Positions 11,149 to 22,851 of a DNA stretch of 64,000 bases are shown in pieces. Positions within the stretch are counted from its first letter, which is position 1, and each line of letters opens with the position of its first letter. Origin of the DNA: Procambarus clarkii (taxonomy: Eukaryota; Arthropoda; Malacostraca; Decapoda; Cambaridae). The position numbers and the translations under genes are program-made. The notes beneath the pieces are model-generated. The model was given only the letters and a program-made list of their open reading frames with translations, did no database searches and had not been told where the DNA came from. The stretch lies in contig NC_091209.1 in NCBI RefSeq assembly GCF_040958095.1, positions 11,100,895-11,164,894 of the forward strand, in the 5' to 3' direction.

Positions 11149-14100
11149 TAATAATCACAAAAGAGTTATTACATTCTTGTATAGCTACTAGCATTGTAAC
11201 CATTGTAGCATTTTAGCATGGGAGTCGGTTGGCCGAGTGGACAGCACGCTGGACTTGTGGTCCCGGGTTCGATCCCGGGCGCCGGCGAGAAACGATGGGC
11301 AGAGTTTCTTTCACCCTATGCCCCTGCTACCTAGCAGTAAAATAGGTACCTGGGTGTTAGTCAGCTGTCACGGGCTGCTTCCTGGGGTTGGAGGCCTGGT
11401 CGAGGACTGGGCCGTGGGGTCACTAAAGCCCCGAAATCATCTCAAGATAGCATGCATAGTGTTTTGGGCTGGTCTTTAATCCTAATTATTCCCCAGTATA
11501 TGACCCGCCAAATCGTTTAACAACCAGGTACCCATTCAGTGCTGGATGAACTTAGGCTACAGTTTAGGATTGGCACCCAGTCAATCCTCCCAGGCCAAAA
11601 CGCTCACAAAACACTGGGCGAGTGTCTTACCACTGTGCCATGGGGACCACACTAGTTCTACTTGTTCAGGACATGTACTCGCCTAGTTAGGACGTTAGAA
11701 CATTTCCTTGTTATCAGGCAATGAATGTATGTATGTATGTAAATATATATTTATGTATGTTTGCATGCATAAGTATCCGCTAGGAAAATGACACGAAAAT
11801 TCTGAACATTTTTTTCATGACCAAAACGTGTCATGTGACCACCTTGCTCCACAGCATCGATGGAAAGCCAAAGCCTGGGGAAAGTCTCGATAAACGTTTA
11901 GGGTTAAGTAAAAAAGCTAGCATAAAATACACCAGTTTACTGGGGTATATAAAACAGGTGACCATAAAACAATAAAGGTCTTTACAACTGATTACCACAA
12001 TAATCCAGCTTGTCAAGCTCTTCGAAATCATTAACGGGCATTAAACTGCACACCCTCGGGACTAGCTGGCACCAGGCTATCCTGGCACAGTGGTACACTA
12101 ACCCCTAGCATGCATTAAACACAAGTACATGATGGTGGTGTCACACACAAATAATTAGTGGGTGAGGATTCAATATCATATCCAAGCACAGTAGCAATCC
12201 TCAAGTACCCACCTCAGCTGTGTACATAAAATCAACTACCACCACCTAGCATAAATGATGTACATCGATAGTCTGATCCAGTACAGGTACAACAGCATAA
12301 TTATATATATACTAGTAGCCAATAAACACAAAAATGCCACTCAAATCAAGAGCGGGACATCATACGTCCGCCCATCTGAGAAATCAAGAGGGTAGTTAAA
12401 AGTTGAAAATTAACACCCCAAACTTCATTTCACAATGTTGTTATGGCTGGCACTTAGATATGTTTCATTGACTGTCTACATTATCAAAGGCTGAGTTTGA
12501 ATAGCTACAAGTTTTTGTGAGGTGAAGTGAAGGTAAAGCACCTCACTTATGGGCCAATAGGCCTACGTTTCCATGATTGCTGGGGCAGCAATCATGTTTG
12601 CTTGATATAATGTCTCGCAAATGTCCAGCAGATTGGATATTACCTCTCGTCCTTCAATGCCCATGCCCTCCCTCTTGCCCCTCAACACCTCTGCTCCCCT
12701 CCTCGCCCTTTTACACCCCTGCTCCACCTCTCATCCTTCAACACCCCTGCTCCACCTCTCGCCCTGTTACACCCCCCTCGACCTCTCGCCCTTCAACACC
12801 CCCACTCCACCTCTCGCCCTTCAACACCCCCGCTCCACCTCTCGCCCTTCAACACCCCAGTTCCATCTTTCACCCTCTACCACACTCCCTCTATATCACT
12901 CAACTTCCCCTTCACCCCCATAATTGGAGGTATATTACAAATGTTGCCACAGTTTATAGGCCAAGTTCATTGAGCAAAATTTCAACTTGCCATAATATGG
13001 AAACTACCAGGAGATCCTGGATGTGAAGAGTTAATTCTCATTGCCAGTGTTCCTCAAGATTATGCCTCTTGAAGAAGACCCATCATCTTTCCAACAGTTT
13101 CTGTGAATTTTGGCCCTGCCTCCTAAGCAGGATTACCCAATTCTCTGAACACCTCCCTGTTCAGTGACATGGGTTAGCAAGTTCTGCCTGGAAAGAGTGT
13201 TGCAACTGGAATTTTTTTTAATCAAGGTTGCACTGAATATAATATTGCAATATTTTTATACATAATTCAGCAACCTGGTTGACAGTATATTGCAATTTTT
13301 TTATGCATACTTCAGTAGCCTGGTTGACAATTTTAACCTCTCCCTTCCTCAGCCTGTTCACTCTATTGCATTGCCTTATTTTTTTGTGTCCATTCCTTTA
13401 TGTATGTATGTATGTGTGTGTGTTGTAAGTAGTGCTATAACCTGGAAAGTACTTGGAAGGGGTCAGGATAAGGATTTGGGATGGGACAGGGAAAGGAATG
13501 GTGTCCTACGTGTTAGGCTTATATCAAGGTGCCCCTCCCCACCAAAGGTCAAATTACTGACCATGCATACCCTATCCTCTGGATGCAACCTCAAAACGAG
13601 TCGACTAACTCCTCGGTACCTACTTACTGCTAGGTGAAGCGGTGCATTAGGTGAAAGGAAATGTGCCCAACTATTTGTCCCGTCCGGGATTTAAACCCAT
13701 AATTCTCAATTGTGATGATATTTACCGTATTTGCCGGCAAAAAAGACATACCCTCGCATTGGACGCACCCCTATTTTGCAAGGATATTTTGTGGGAAAAA
13801 TTATTTTAGAATGTTTCATCGTACATTTATTGAAAGATATTTTAAAGTGGATTTTGTACCACAACTCTTGCAATGTGTTGTCATTCACACATTGCAAATG
13901 ACTGACGGGCAGATGAAAGTTGAACATTTCTTTCACATTTTTAGGATCATTTTTCATTTAGATAGTTAATAAATGTCTTAAAGTTAACACAGTTGTTAAA
14001 TAATGTATGACATATCAGGTGTAGGGTATGTATACTGGGTAAGATGATGTGAGCTGCCTTTACAACTGCCGACGTATCATAAGTTTGTGATGACTCGGCT

Positions 14101-14555
14101 TTCAGTATTTTATTACTCACAATGATTTTCGTGCCTAATGAACTTACCCAGTATGCTTGCCCGGCTCCCTTGCCTATGCCCCTTGGTATCCCATCCGTAA
14201 TATGGCCGCATTAGACGCAGGGCACTTTTTTGATACAGTACTTTAAAAAAATATATAGTTTCTTATATGCCAGCAAATATGGTACCTTGATGATACACAT
14301 AATATTTATGGTTATTGTATAATTATTTAAAACTTTTTCAGCATTACTTAATGTGTGTGTGTATCAGTTATATAATTTCTTCCCAGGTATTGCTACCAGA
14401 GCTATATTGACTATCACAGATGCCAGAAAATTAAGGGTGAAGAATATGAACCATGTAATTACTTCAAGAAGGTTTACCAATCTATGTGCCCTAATGCCTG
14501 GGTGGAGAAGTGGAATGACCAGTTGGAAGCAGGGACTTTCCCTGGAAAAATTTGA
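10724..14555 (+). CDS. COX6B1: Cytochrome c oxidase subunit 6B (COX6B)
   Basis: Nuclear-encoded accessory subunit of mitochondrial complex IV. In this family it sits on the intermembrane-space face and helps hold the dimer together. Joining 10724-10806 and 14387-14555 gives 252 nt: 83 residues plus TGA, the usual length for the family. The N-terminal block TAPFDPRFPNQNQT (residues 14-27) is near-diagnostic. It is followed by the twin-cysteine CHCH fold, Cys30-x9-Cys40 and Cys51-x10-Cys62, then P-N-A-W-V-E-K-W and a C-terminal G-T-F-P-G-K-I. All four disulphide cysteines are present and there is no presequence, as expected for MIA40-dependent import. The intron (10807-14386) carries a TA tract, SINEs, a minisatellite and a MITE but has intact splice sites. 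I see no sign of a retrocopy or pseudogene. B1 versus B2 paralogue naming is arbitrary for an arthropod. Confidence 0.96.
11063..11145. repeat. (TA)n microsatellite in COX6B intron 2
   Basis: Pure TA tract of about 80 bp, the third in the window. It is intronic to COX6B. Confidence 0.95.
11218..11460 (+). mobile_element. tRNA-derived SINE, well preserved
   Basis: The head looks like a tRNA gene with a long-variable-arm type sequence: A box 'TGGCCGAGTGG' near 11230 and B box 'GGTTCGATCCC' near 11267, giving pol III promoter potential. The body contains 'GGTACCTGGGTGTTAGTCAG' and the tail contains 'CCCCGAAATCATCTCAAGAT'. It is too long and lacks a closed acceptor stem, so it is not called a tRNA gene. 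An inverted copy sits at the right edge of the window. Confidence 0.85.
11485..11655 (-). mobile_element. Second tRNA-related SINE-like repeat
   Basis: The minus strand reads a tRNA-like head (a GGCACAGTGGTAAGACACTC-type A-box region near 11640). The body matches the copy at 18285-18535 around 'AACAACCAGGTACCCAT' and 'CAGTCAATCCTCCCAGGCC'. It lies immediately beside the previous SINE. Confidence 0.6.
12640..12880. repeat. C-rich minisatellite, about 30-bp unit
   Basis: Roughly seven imperfect units containing 'CACCTCTCGCCCTTCAACAC' with variable C runs, inside COX6B intron 2. The proline-rich frames at 12577-13026 and 12621-12923 are by-products of this array. Confidence 0.85.
13435..13705 (-). 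mobile_element. tRNA-related SINE in COX6B intron 2
   Basis: Contains the shared words 'GGATAAGGATTTGGGATGGG' and 'AGGTCAAATTACTGACC', then 'GCTAGGTGAAG' and a reversed tRNA-like head 'CCCGTCCGGGATTTAAACC'. Related copies lie at 9885, 36130, 48255 and 62868. Confidence 0.6.
13726..14286. mobile_element. MITE-like element with terminal inverted repeats
   Basis: The left end starts near 'TACCGTATTTGCCGGCAAA'. The right end, read on the other strand, starts 'TACCATATTTGCTGGCATA'. Together they form imperfect inverted termini of about 25 bp enclosing roughly 560 bp with no transposase. Subterminal words resembling 'CGCATTGGACGCA' also occur at both ends. Superfamily and target duplication are not clear. 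It ends about 100 bp upstream of COX6B exon 3. Confidence 0.65.
14387..14555 (+). CDS. COX6B1: COX6B exon 3 (last coding exon)
   Basis: Acceptor 'TTCTTCCCAG' ends at 14386. The first base completes the Lys codon split by the intron. The exon encodes both Cys pairs of the CHCH domain and ends G-T-F-P-G-K-I, with TGA at 14553-14555. Confidence 0.95.
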
Positions 14556-14852
14556 AAACTTCACTTATAATGACTTGTACATCCACTTAACTTTTGGAGA
14601 AATGTTCAGATTTCCTTATGGATTGCTTCTGTGAAAATTTAGTAATGCAGTGTGCTTCAAGGCATTCCAACACTTTCTGTATACTGAGGAATGGGATTAA
14701 GTTATTAAGATTCAATGTGTACTTGCCATTGTATAATTTGATCATTGTGGCAATTTGTTGTAGATATATGTACATTGAATTTATGTAGATAATGAAAAAA
14801 ATTAATATGCTGCAACACCGGTGTAATCTAACCTACTCATGTGTATTGTACA

Positions 14853-14858
14853 AATAAA
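14853..14858 (+). terminator. COX6B polyadenylation signal
   Basis: AATAAA about 300 bp after the COX6B stop codon, a plausible 3' end for a short 3'UTR. An alternative upstream signal was not evident. Confidence 0.55.
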
Positions 14859-15149
14859 AGTGGTATTACAAAAGTTTTTAACTGGTTTGTCCTATGTATC
14901 TATTTTACAAAAAGGGAAGGGAGATTGTACTGTACTTCTATTTTCCCAAAAATATCATTAATCTGCATTTCATTCTCAAGTGACATTGTCAGCTTCATGC
15001 AGTTAATTAGGAAGACAAAGCGTTCTCTCTGGTTCTCTGTGTCTCGTAGACAACCAGAGTGCAACTGCAGTCTCCGATTTTTTTATTTCCTTTTGGAAGG
15101 GAAGTGTGGTGGCCCGGAGGGATATCTGTGCTCAGCGTGAGAATTGGAG

Positions 15150-15835
15150 ACCTTTCGTTTCCACCATTACAACAACAGAGACAAGTCTTTCCTGATCTGG
15201 AAGAAAGTCTGCAAGATAGTAAGTTTGTTTTCGCCAGTCCTTCACCTCCGTGGTTCTATTGTGGCGGATCCGGTGTCAGTCACAACCGAACTGGATTCTC
15301 ACTTTTAGACTATTAGACTTTTAGGCTATTATCTCCAGATCCATCTTTCCCTACACATAAGCCCCTTCTTGAATCTTTTCCCTTAGATTTTTGCACTCGT
15401 CTCCATCTTTCCAAAAACGATCCCTTATCTCTCAGAATCCCGTCTGCCCTGACCTTTACGGCAGCGGGCTAGGGTGATATTCAATGAGATGCTTCTCTAT
15501 TTCCCTCCATGCACATTTCGGTATTTACTGAATATTTATAAGTGGGAGTCATCGTCAGTCCCTGAGGATTGGCTTGAGGTGGTTCTACCTATTCAGAAAC
15601 CTAGTTCTCTAGGGTCATCGCCAAGGACTTCCGCCCCCATTGCTCTGAGACTGGGCAATCACTCTTGAACGTATAGTCAATGTGAGTCAGATAGGGAGAG
15701 TTAGTGATAGCATTCCAAGAACCATTTCTCAATTTGGCTTTTGCAAGTGTCTCGGCACGATTGATGTCATCGTAAACTTGGAGTTTGTTCATACTGCCTT
15801 TGCTGCGAAGACCTCCATTGTTCCCGGCCTTTTTT
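15150..15835 (+). mobile_element. Decayed LINE fragment (N-terminal RT region)
   Basis: Broken frames read the segment before and into a reverse transcriptase: a 'W-K-K-V-C-K-I' block near 15200, a 'V-A-D-P-V-S-V' block near 15265, and 'V-P-E-D-W-L-E-V-V-L-P-I' at about 15560-15600. The last also occurs in the LINE at 23475, showing the same family. Several stops and frameshifts make it non-functional. Confidence 0.65.
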
Positions 15836-15879
15836 TACCTGGAAAAAGGCGTATACACCACCTGGAGATAACCAGAGCC

Positions 15880-17010
15880 TCAAATGTTTATTCGGGTAAA
15901 AGTACATACATAAAAGATGAGTTGCAAACATAATGTTGGACTTATAGATAGAGCTAGTACAGTACATACAATACCTAAAGCCATTAATATGCACAGCGTT
16001 TCGGGCAAGGTGTGGGGGAAAAATCACCTGGACTAAAACTTAATACTAATCGAGATAAATTATAAAATATAAATTGTTGAAAAGGAGGAAAAAAAAAGGA
16101 TGTACATGTATCCAAAAAAGGGGAACATTGCAGAAATTAGCAATTATACAAGTTGGTAAACAAAAAATGTTTGAAAATAGCAAGACCTGGGTTGACATTT
16201 AGGGGGTAAGGTAGATTACATGGAGTTTATTAGGAAGTACTTAATTTTTTAAAGTACTGGTTGAGAGGGGTACAGCCCTTGACATGATTGGGAAAGTCAT
16301 TCCACATTCTGGGTCCCCTTGATTTGTCGAGCATTTCTAGTTTGGTTAAGTCGCACCTTTTTTTTTTTTTTTTTTTTTAAATATCAGGTATATTTAAATG
16401 TCTCTGGTGTGGTGCCCATGGGTTCTGTTACAACCTTCCAGGAAGCGTTTAAGGTCAGGCTTGGCATTACAGTTCAGTTTTAAATATAGAGAGTACACTT
16501 CAGAGGATATTCAGTGATGTAATATCTAACATATTCAAAGATTTAAGTAAGGGTACCGAGTGCTGTCTAGGGCCAGAGTTTGATATTGTTCTAATAGCAG
16601 CTTTGTGTTGAGTAAAAAAGGACGTAAATGATTTTGGGTAGTAGAACCCCAAGCACCAATACCATAATTGAGATAAGGATAGATGAGAGAGTAATAGTCA
16701 CCAGGGCAGGGCGAGGTAAATAATATCTGATCTTAAAAAGAATGCCAACAGTTTTAGAAAATTTTGCTATATTTTGAAAGTGGTCCTGGAAATTCAGCTT
16801 ATCCCTACAGCTTATCTTCAGCTTCAGCTTAAATTCAGCTTATCGGCAAATAAAATTGGTTTGAGGTGTCAAGAGGCATTTGGAAGGTCATTAATATAGA
16901 TGAGACAGAGGAGAGGGCCAAGTATACTGTCCTGTGGGATACCAAGAACATACTGGAGGCTGTCACTAAGGTGAGACTGAAGGTATTGGAGGGAGTCTAC
17001 CACCTCTGTA
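15880..17010 (-). mobile_element. Decayed LINE with RT motif
   Basis: On the minus strand at about 16869-16960 the frame reads G-I-P-Q-D-S-I-L-G-P-L, then Y-I-N-D-L-P. This is the conserved RT block (canonical [21 protein letters not shown] type) with the key Gly replaced by Asp. Downstream sequence (16260-16420) reads like the RT C-terminal part in broken frames. A poly-T/A run lies at 16359-16378. Confidence 0.6.
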
Positions 17011-17227
17011 TATTCTGTATACAGAGACTGTACCCTGTGTAGTTTGTACCACCACATGTACTCCACACCCACACATGTACTCTGTACCACCACATGTACT
17101 CTCCACCCCACCCTCAAAGAGCCGATGGGTATTGGATAATATATGTGAATAAAATATTAATTAATAATTACCAAAGTAATCAATTTATTATACAATTCGT
17201 GCATCCTGGGAATGGTCAGTAATTCGA

Positions 17228-17475
17228 CTTGTGGAGCAGAGGACAGCATGGAGACCTTGTAGGACTGAGCACAGGAGGGCACGGAGACCTTGTAGGACTG
17301 AGCACAGGAGGGGACGGAGACCTTGTAGGACTGAGCACAGGAGGGCACGGAGACCTTGTAGGACTGAGCACAGGAGGGCATGGAGACCTTGTAGGCGAGC
17401 ACGGAGACCTCGTGGGACTGAGCATAGATCTTGTGGGACTGAGCATGGAGACCTTGTGGGACTAAGGACAGCACG
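17228..17475. repeat. Minisatellite, about 36-bp unit
   Basis: About six units containing 'GGAGACCTTGTAGGACTGAG' plus a spacer 'CACAGGAGGGCACG' that is missing in some units. Four overlapping frames in this region are artefacts of the array. Confidence 0.9.
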
Positions 17476-17639
17476 GAGACCTTTTAGAACAGTGCTCCAA
17501 ATTTAGCTAGATCATTTGCTTGTAAGACGGGAATTGATTACTATCTCTTGAGTGCCTCTGAACAGCTTGTGAGCAGCAATATTCCGATTAAATAAAGAAA
17601 ATTTGTTGATACACTATCATCATCAAAGTGTTTGAATTG

Positions 17640-17870
17640 ATTTGATTTGATAATTAAGATTGTAGTGAAGTCGTCAGCGAAGATGATAGCTGTTGATGGA
17701 TGGCACTATTAAAATAGTTTAAAAAAAGTTATAATAAGTTTTCATTCTATGTCAACTAATGATTTAAACAACTATTCTACAGTGCATCCTGTTAAAGGTT
17801 AGCACTTCGTAGAAATCTTGGTGCTTCTCAGTAAATTATAATAAGCACTATAAATTATAGATCATTATTA
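17640..17870. repeat. Arm of a 13-kb-spaced inverted duplication
   Basis: The segment around 'GTGCATCCTGTTAAAGGTTA' and 'GTCAGCGAAGATG' is the reverse complement of 30790-31030 with moderate divergence. This shows that the duplicated cluster extends left to at least here. Confidence 0.7.
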
Positions 17871-17989
17871 AATTTCATATAATAATGATGCTTTCGCTAA
17901 ACAACATTATATACAATACAAAACATCCACTAGACAGTGTGATATTGTAATTGCCAGAATTAGGCTGAGATATCGATATCTATGGCAGG

Positions 17990-18240
17990 TGGCTGCAGGT
18001 AATGAATCCTTAATGGTGAACATTCCGATTAGATAAAGGTTGTGCCAATTGTAAACTATGTCAACAAGAGCTGGAACACTCTCCATCACTATATCTGTGA
18101 GTGCTCTGTTATAAGTGACTTCTCACCAAATGGTATGAGGTACTTTGAGCTCTGTAATTATTTCATACACTCTGGAATATTGGAAGATATTCTTATGCTG
18201 TACCCAGATTTTGCTAATGAGGGCTAATAGATCAGTCTTA
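17990..18240 (+). mobile_element. LINE 3'-terminal coding fragment
   Basis: Frame 18042-18227 reads L-H-H-Y-I-C-E-C, then Y-F-E-L-C-N-Y-F and L-Y-P-D-F-A before a stop. This is the C-terminal tail typical of RNase H-bearing arthropod LINEs, where HxxxxC follows the RT/RNase H region. It is 5'-truncated. Confidence 0.6.
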
Positions 18241-18284
18241 CATATCTCTCTGTTCTCACCTTAGTCAGTTTTTTTTATACAAGA

Positions 18285-18535
18285 GTTGTTACATTCTTGT
18301 ACAGCCACTAGTACGCGTAGCAATTCGGGCAAGTCCTTAATCCTATGGTCCCTGGAATACGACCCCCACGAAGAATGGTTTAACAACCACGTACCCATTT
18401 TACAGTTGGGTTAAACAGAGGCTACAGTTAAGGATTTGCACCCAGTAAATCCTCCCCGGCCAGGATACGAACCCAGGACAAAGCGTTCGTATCCTGGCGT
18501 CTTACCACTACGCCACGGAGACTGGTGACAGTTGA
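18285..18535 (-). mobile_element. tRNA-related SINE-like repeat
   Basis: The left end 'TTACATTCTTGTACAGCCAC' and the body 'AACAACCACGTACCCATTTT' are followed by 'CAGTAAATCCTCCCCGGCC'. The minus strand ends in a tRNA-like head 'GGCGTAGTGGTAAGACG' with B box 'GGTTCGTATCC'. Related pieces occur at 11485-11655 and 32335-32405. Confidence 0.65.
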
Positions 18536-18889
18536 TGTATTTTTGTATTGAGGCAGGCATTTTCTCCCCCTGATTCCATGTATGACTAACCATCTTGTGA
18601 GAGGGGAATATTAGATGAACTTATAGGTAGTTCTTGATCTACACTGTGTAATATCTCATATAGAAGAGGGTAGCAGCACATTGCTGTGTAGACCTAATTT
18701 TCCTAATAAAAAAATACAATAGTGTAAGCTTTGAAAATCTTAAGAGAAATATTCTAAGAATAAATCTTAGATTTGTAGGAACGTCAACAGAAAACGATGT
18801 GGCGTTGGAATGTCTATGGGGTACACTTCAGCAAACAGGATTGACACGGACGACAACAAGTCACACGATGTTAGGTGGTCCACTACCAC

Positions 18890-19372
18890 CCCAAAAGGAT
18901 AGGTATGGGGTCCACTGCCACCTGTTGGATGGGTATTGGGTCCACTACCACCTGTTAAATGGGTATGGGATCCACTACTGTCCATAGGCAGTAGTGGGGT
19001 ACGGGGTTCACTACCGCCACTGGATGGTTATGGGGCTCACTACCATCCACTGGATGGGTATGGGGGTCCACTACTACCCATAAGATGGGTATGGGGTTCA
19101 CTACCGCCAATAGGATGTGTATATGGTTCACTACCGCCCACAGGATGGATATGGGGTCCACTACCGTCCACAGGGTGGGTATGGGGTTCACTACCCCTTG
19201 TAGGATGTTAATGGGGGGTTTACTACCAACTGTTGGATGAGTATGGGGTCCACTACCCCCTACAGAATGGGTATGGGGACCATTACCGTCCACAGGATGG
19301 GTATGGGGTCCACTACCACCCGTAGAATGGCTATAGGGTCCACTACCACCTGTAGGATGTTAAATAATCCCC
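18890..19372. repeat. Minisatellite derived from a retroelement tail
   Basis: About 12 imperfect units of about 37 bp with 'GGATGGGTATGGGGTCCACT' and 'ACCACC' cores. The unit matches part of a dispersed 3'-end repeat ('ACCGCCCACAAGATGGGTAT') present once each at about 20400, 26780 and 63320. Confidence 0.85.
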
Positions 19373-19560
19373 ATACACATCGAGTGACTAGTTGTGGACC
19401 CTATATCCATCCTGAGGATACACTGGCAGTGTTGAAGGCAGCAATGTTCAGTGTACAGGTTCCCAAGTAGGAAGACTTGAGAGGCAAGACCGACGAGAGG
19501 CATCAACATCAGAGGCTGGTGTCACGTGACAGACTTGACGTGGTGAGAGGCAATGTTGTG

Positions 19561-19690
19561 TTATGTTATCTCATCGTTGTAGATGTTCTTTACTACCCCG
19601 AGACTGTCTTTGTTGCCTTCCTTACTGTCTGGCTGTGGTCGTCTGAGATGGAGGTTATTTATAAGTTGATAAATCTCAAGGTAAACATTC
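19561..19690 (-). other. Conserved exon-like block, copy 1
   Basis: On the minus strand a CTCAG acceptor near 19648 precedes a frame with E-G-N-K-D-S-L-G-V-V and K-N-I-Y-N-D-E-I, which closes with a stop. It aligns with four other blocks at 22852, 29587, 34612 and 37201. No known protein family is recognised. A TATAAATA-like stretch lies just upstream on the minus strand. Confidence 0.5.
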
Positions 19691-20282
19691 AGCTCTAACA
19701 GGCAGAGCTGAAGAGGTTGGAGCAGTAGAGGGCGTGGAGGAAGGAGCTGGGAACCGCCTGACATCCTATAAGACTCGTCTTGAGACTTATTCCTCAAGGC
19801 ACTCGAGGAGTACCTTGGGGAGACGGAGACAGGAAGAGCGAGGAAGGTGATGGAAAGTCTTGTTTTGAGGACGAGAGGAGCACCGAGGACCCATCAGGCG
19901 TAACGTGGTGATCGTCGAGGACGCCACTTGTGCAGAATAATATTCTGAACAATGTCATCCTGGACGTTAATAAATATTATAAAGTGTAAATTTTCACACT
20001 TTAATAAGTTAAAATCACTCAATTTATCATTAACGAGCAATATCTTAAGTCAATCGACTGCAAATATTTAACATCATCCAATGTTGTCAGGGATTTTGGT
20101 TGTTGTGTTTGTTAGTCTGTTATTGCATATATTGTATATTGTAGTTGTGGAGCGGCCATTAACAGTTATGGACTGACGGACGATTACTACTTCACTGCCG
20201 ATTCTACTGCAAATGTTGCTCTGTTGTACCTGTTGTTCTGTTGCAACATTTACAATAGAATGTTGTATTTGGTTTGTGAAAT

Positions 20283-20458
20283 ATGTGAAGACTTATACTG
20301 AATTTTGTAACTAGCTCATCAAGATTGTAACTTGCTTAGCTAAATGAATTGTTGGGTTCAGTCCCTGAACCCATTATGTGCCTCTGTAACTCTTTCCACC
20401 ACCGCTCCCAAGATGGGTATGGGGTGCATAATAAATGAACTAAACTAAACTGAAATAG
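20283..20458 (+). mobile_element. Retroelement 3'-tail insertion in unit A
   Basis: This stretch is absent from the corresponding place in the inverted copy (between about 32120 and 32150). It contains 'CCCATTATGTGCCTCTGTAA', 'AAGATGGGTATGGGGTGCAT' and ends with AATAAA. The same tail recurs inverted at 26752-26850 and 63298-63395. Confidence 0.65.
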
Positions 20459-20589
20459 ATTTTGAAATTAACAACTTCAAACATTTAAGCTGGGGATCAT
20501 TATTGGTTAATTAGAGACTCGTTCGTATTTGGGGAAGTGAAGGAGTGGCTGTTGGCCAGTGATAATTGACACTTCAGACGCGCAAAATG

Positions 20590-20695
20590 TTAACCAATGG
20601 GGTGAGTTTTAGGGTGAATGCCAACCAATCAGCGGCCGGGTTTGGTTGGCTGCTGGTTATAAAAGAGACGATGAGACAAAACTCACTTCAGTGTG
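20590..20695 (+). promoter_or_regulatory. TATA/CCAAT core promoter A
   Basis: Two CCAAT boxes (about 20593 and 20624) precede TATAAAAG at 20658-20665 and an arthropod-type initiator TCAGT with A+1 at 20690, exactly 32 bp from the TATA box. The arrangement is a textbook pol II core promoter. The same elements at the same spacing are conserved in the inverted copy at 31900-32010. It would drive transcription rightward, toward the exon-like block at 22852. The transcript product is unknown. Confidence 0.65.
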
Positions 20696-20794
20696 GTTTT
20701 ACCTCACTTTTGGTGACCAGTTCCAGGTTCGTCTCTTGTAGTTTGGCTGTGTGTGGCGGGTCCCTTCCTTCCTTGCTCCCTCCCTCTGCTTCCT

Positions 20795-20842
20795 TGTTGC
20801 GTCCCTCCCTCCCTCCCTCCCTCCCTCCCTCCCTCCCTCTCC
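20795..20842 (+). repeat. (TCCC)n tract with TTGTTGCGTCCC unit
   Basis: A single 'CCTTGTTGCGTCCC' followed by TCCC repeats about 100 bp downstream of the predicted start site. The corresponding tract is expanded to several hundred bp at 31370-31830 (inverted) and 32465-32810. Confidence 0.8.
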
Positions 20843-22851
20843 TCCCTTGTAAAAATGTATAAATTCTAAGCTATATTAAGTTAACGACTACTTTAACTCG
20901 GCAACCTAGAGATGTAATTCTAGCAATGGGTGAAGTGAATTTTTTTTAAGCCATGAACTAGGTTCTGTTAATCTTCAGGATGTCCATCCATGGTATTTGG
21001 TTTTTTTATAACCATAGACGTTAATTATGTAACTTCCTGTCTAATATATATATTGTAAAATTGCCTTATAGAAGCATTTCAGTTGATTGTATAATTCCAG
21101 ACTTGAGTGTATTATGTAAATAGTTGTAATGTAAGAAGTTAGGGGAATACTTGGTCCTGACCATTGTACCTAAACGATAGTTAACTACAGGATCGTAGTG
21201 GTGCAGTTGTCAGCGCCTCGGAGGTCTACACAAGGCTGTAACAAGCCGGACAAACGGCAAGCAAGTCAGATGTTTCTCTTGGACACTTCCCAACAGTGGA
21301 TTACTTTAGCAGTTCAGAAAGTTTACTAATATACAATACAGCCATACACGTTTACTGTATGTTACTTAGGCCAATCTTGACACTTATTGTGGTAAATGAA
21401 GACAGTTGATTACTTTTAACAGCTTAACTAAATTGCTTAGCAGTCACTGTTGCTACAAAGGTGTTGCATTATTCGGTCTTCTAGTTTTTTTCTTTAACCC
21501 CTCCTTCCCCCCCAAAAAAAAAACTTTCAGCCTGATTCGAAAGTTGTCTACAAATATTTAATTATCCATAACCCTAGCTTAAAGGATTAACCAATGGTTT
21601 GAGTATCCTGGAAAGTAGTAACTTAACAGATAATTACACAAGTTAAATTAGTGATTACAAAGATAGCATTTTTCAATACAATTTGTACCTTGCCTTATTA
21701 ACCATATTCTTGCAGGAGGGTTAAGTGTAAATGGGCTAGTCTTAAATTGGCATTACTTTTCAGAATCCAGAATGCTTCTACTTAAAATACTGGTGTGGGA
21801 GTGTAGTCTCGGGACTACAATGCCCCAGACGGGTCCCTGGTGGTGGTGGTCTTCACGTCTCCTGAGTAAAACCAGTTGTCTGCACCAGTATTCGTCCCTT
21901 CCCAGAAGTCCTCCTCCAGGGAAAGTCTCTACAGTTCTCCCAAGACACTAAAGTTTCAAACTAGTTTTAGTCCTGTATTACGTCCAACAGTTGTCTTAAA
22001 GCGGCACTCTTGTTCTTCCAACACCTTCCTGCACTGGAAGTGCCCCAGCTTCCCTTCGCCCCTCACCCCCAGCTTGTCTCCCGGCCTTAAAGGCCGCAGG
22101 GAACTACACACTCCATCCTGTGGAATACCTGGCTAGTAAAATATTCTGGTTTTGATTTGGTTACTTTCTCTAAATCGCATAGATCAAGAGTAATGTGCTT
22201 AGAGTACCAAAGATACAGGTTTGACGCCTCAACATGGCTCTTGTTGTGCCCCTTTGAGTAAATTTAGATTAAATTTTAAACTGTTTCAGATGCATGAAAC
22301 AACGGCTGGTAAGAACTTGTGCGTAAATACTGATACCTACAGCTGGGATCAAGTTAACTCTTACTGCTAGTCTTGGCAGAGGGTTCCAGCTAATTATCAA
22401 GGATAAGGAAGCCTTCAGTCAGTCAGAAGTGAGTTTACTTGTTAATGTTTAACATGATCATAAATTATTGAAATGTGCATTAAACAGTCATCCTGCTGGA
22501 CTAATTTACTTAACGACCAAGAATTGTTGTAACACGACGTAATATTGTGATCCAGTTAATGTGGAGAAGCGACTATGAGGGCGGGGCGAGGGCCTGGAGG
22601 TGGTCATCCGGGTACACTGTCCTGCACCAACTGGTCTCACTGGAGGGTCTGTATGGCTTGTTTGACTTTATTAATTGGTCATTACAGCTCAAACTGTCAT
22701 GACATACTTGGTGTTTGGTAGGTTTAAGTGCAGGTTACTCATAAGGGGATCAACGGGTGTAAAGAGGTCCGTGAAAGGTAATATTAACTTAAAGATGTCT
22801 TGAGTCTTATCATAAGGAATATAATAGTTGTGATGTTACTCCCGTCCTCAG

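Noticed and set aside
11218-11300. tRNA gene with clear A and B boxes
   Set aside because: No closed acceptor stem after the B box, and it continues into a long shared SINE body.
12577-13026. 149-codon proline-rich frame
   Set aside because: Product of a C-rich minisatellite inside COX6B intron 2.
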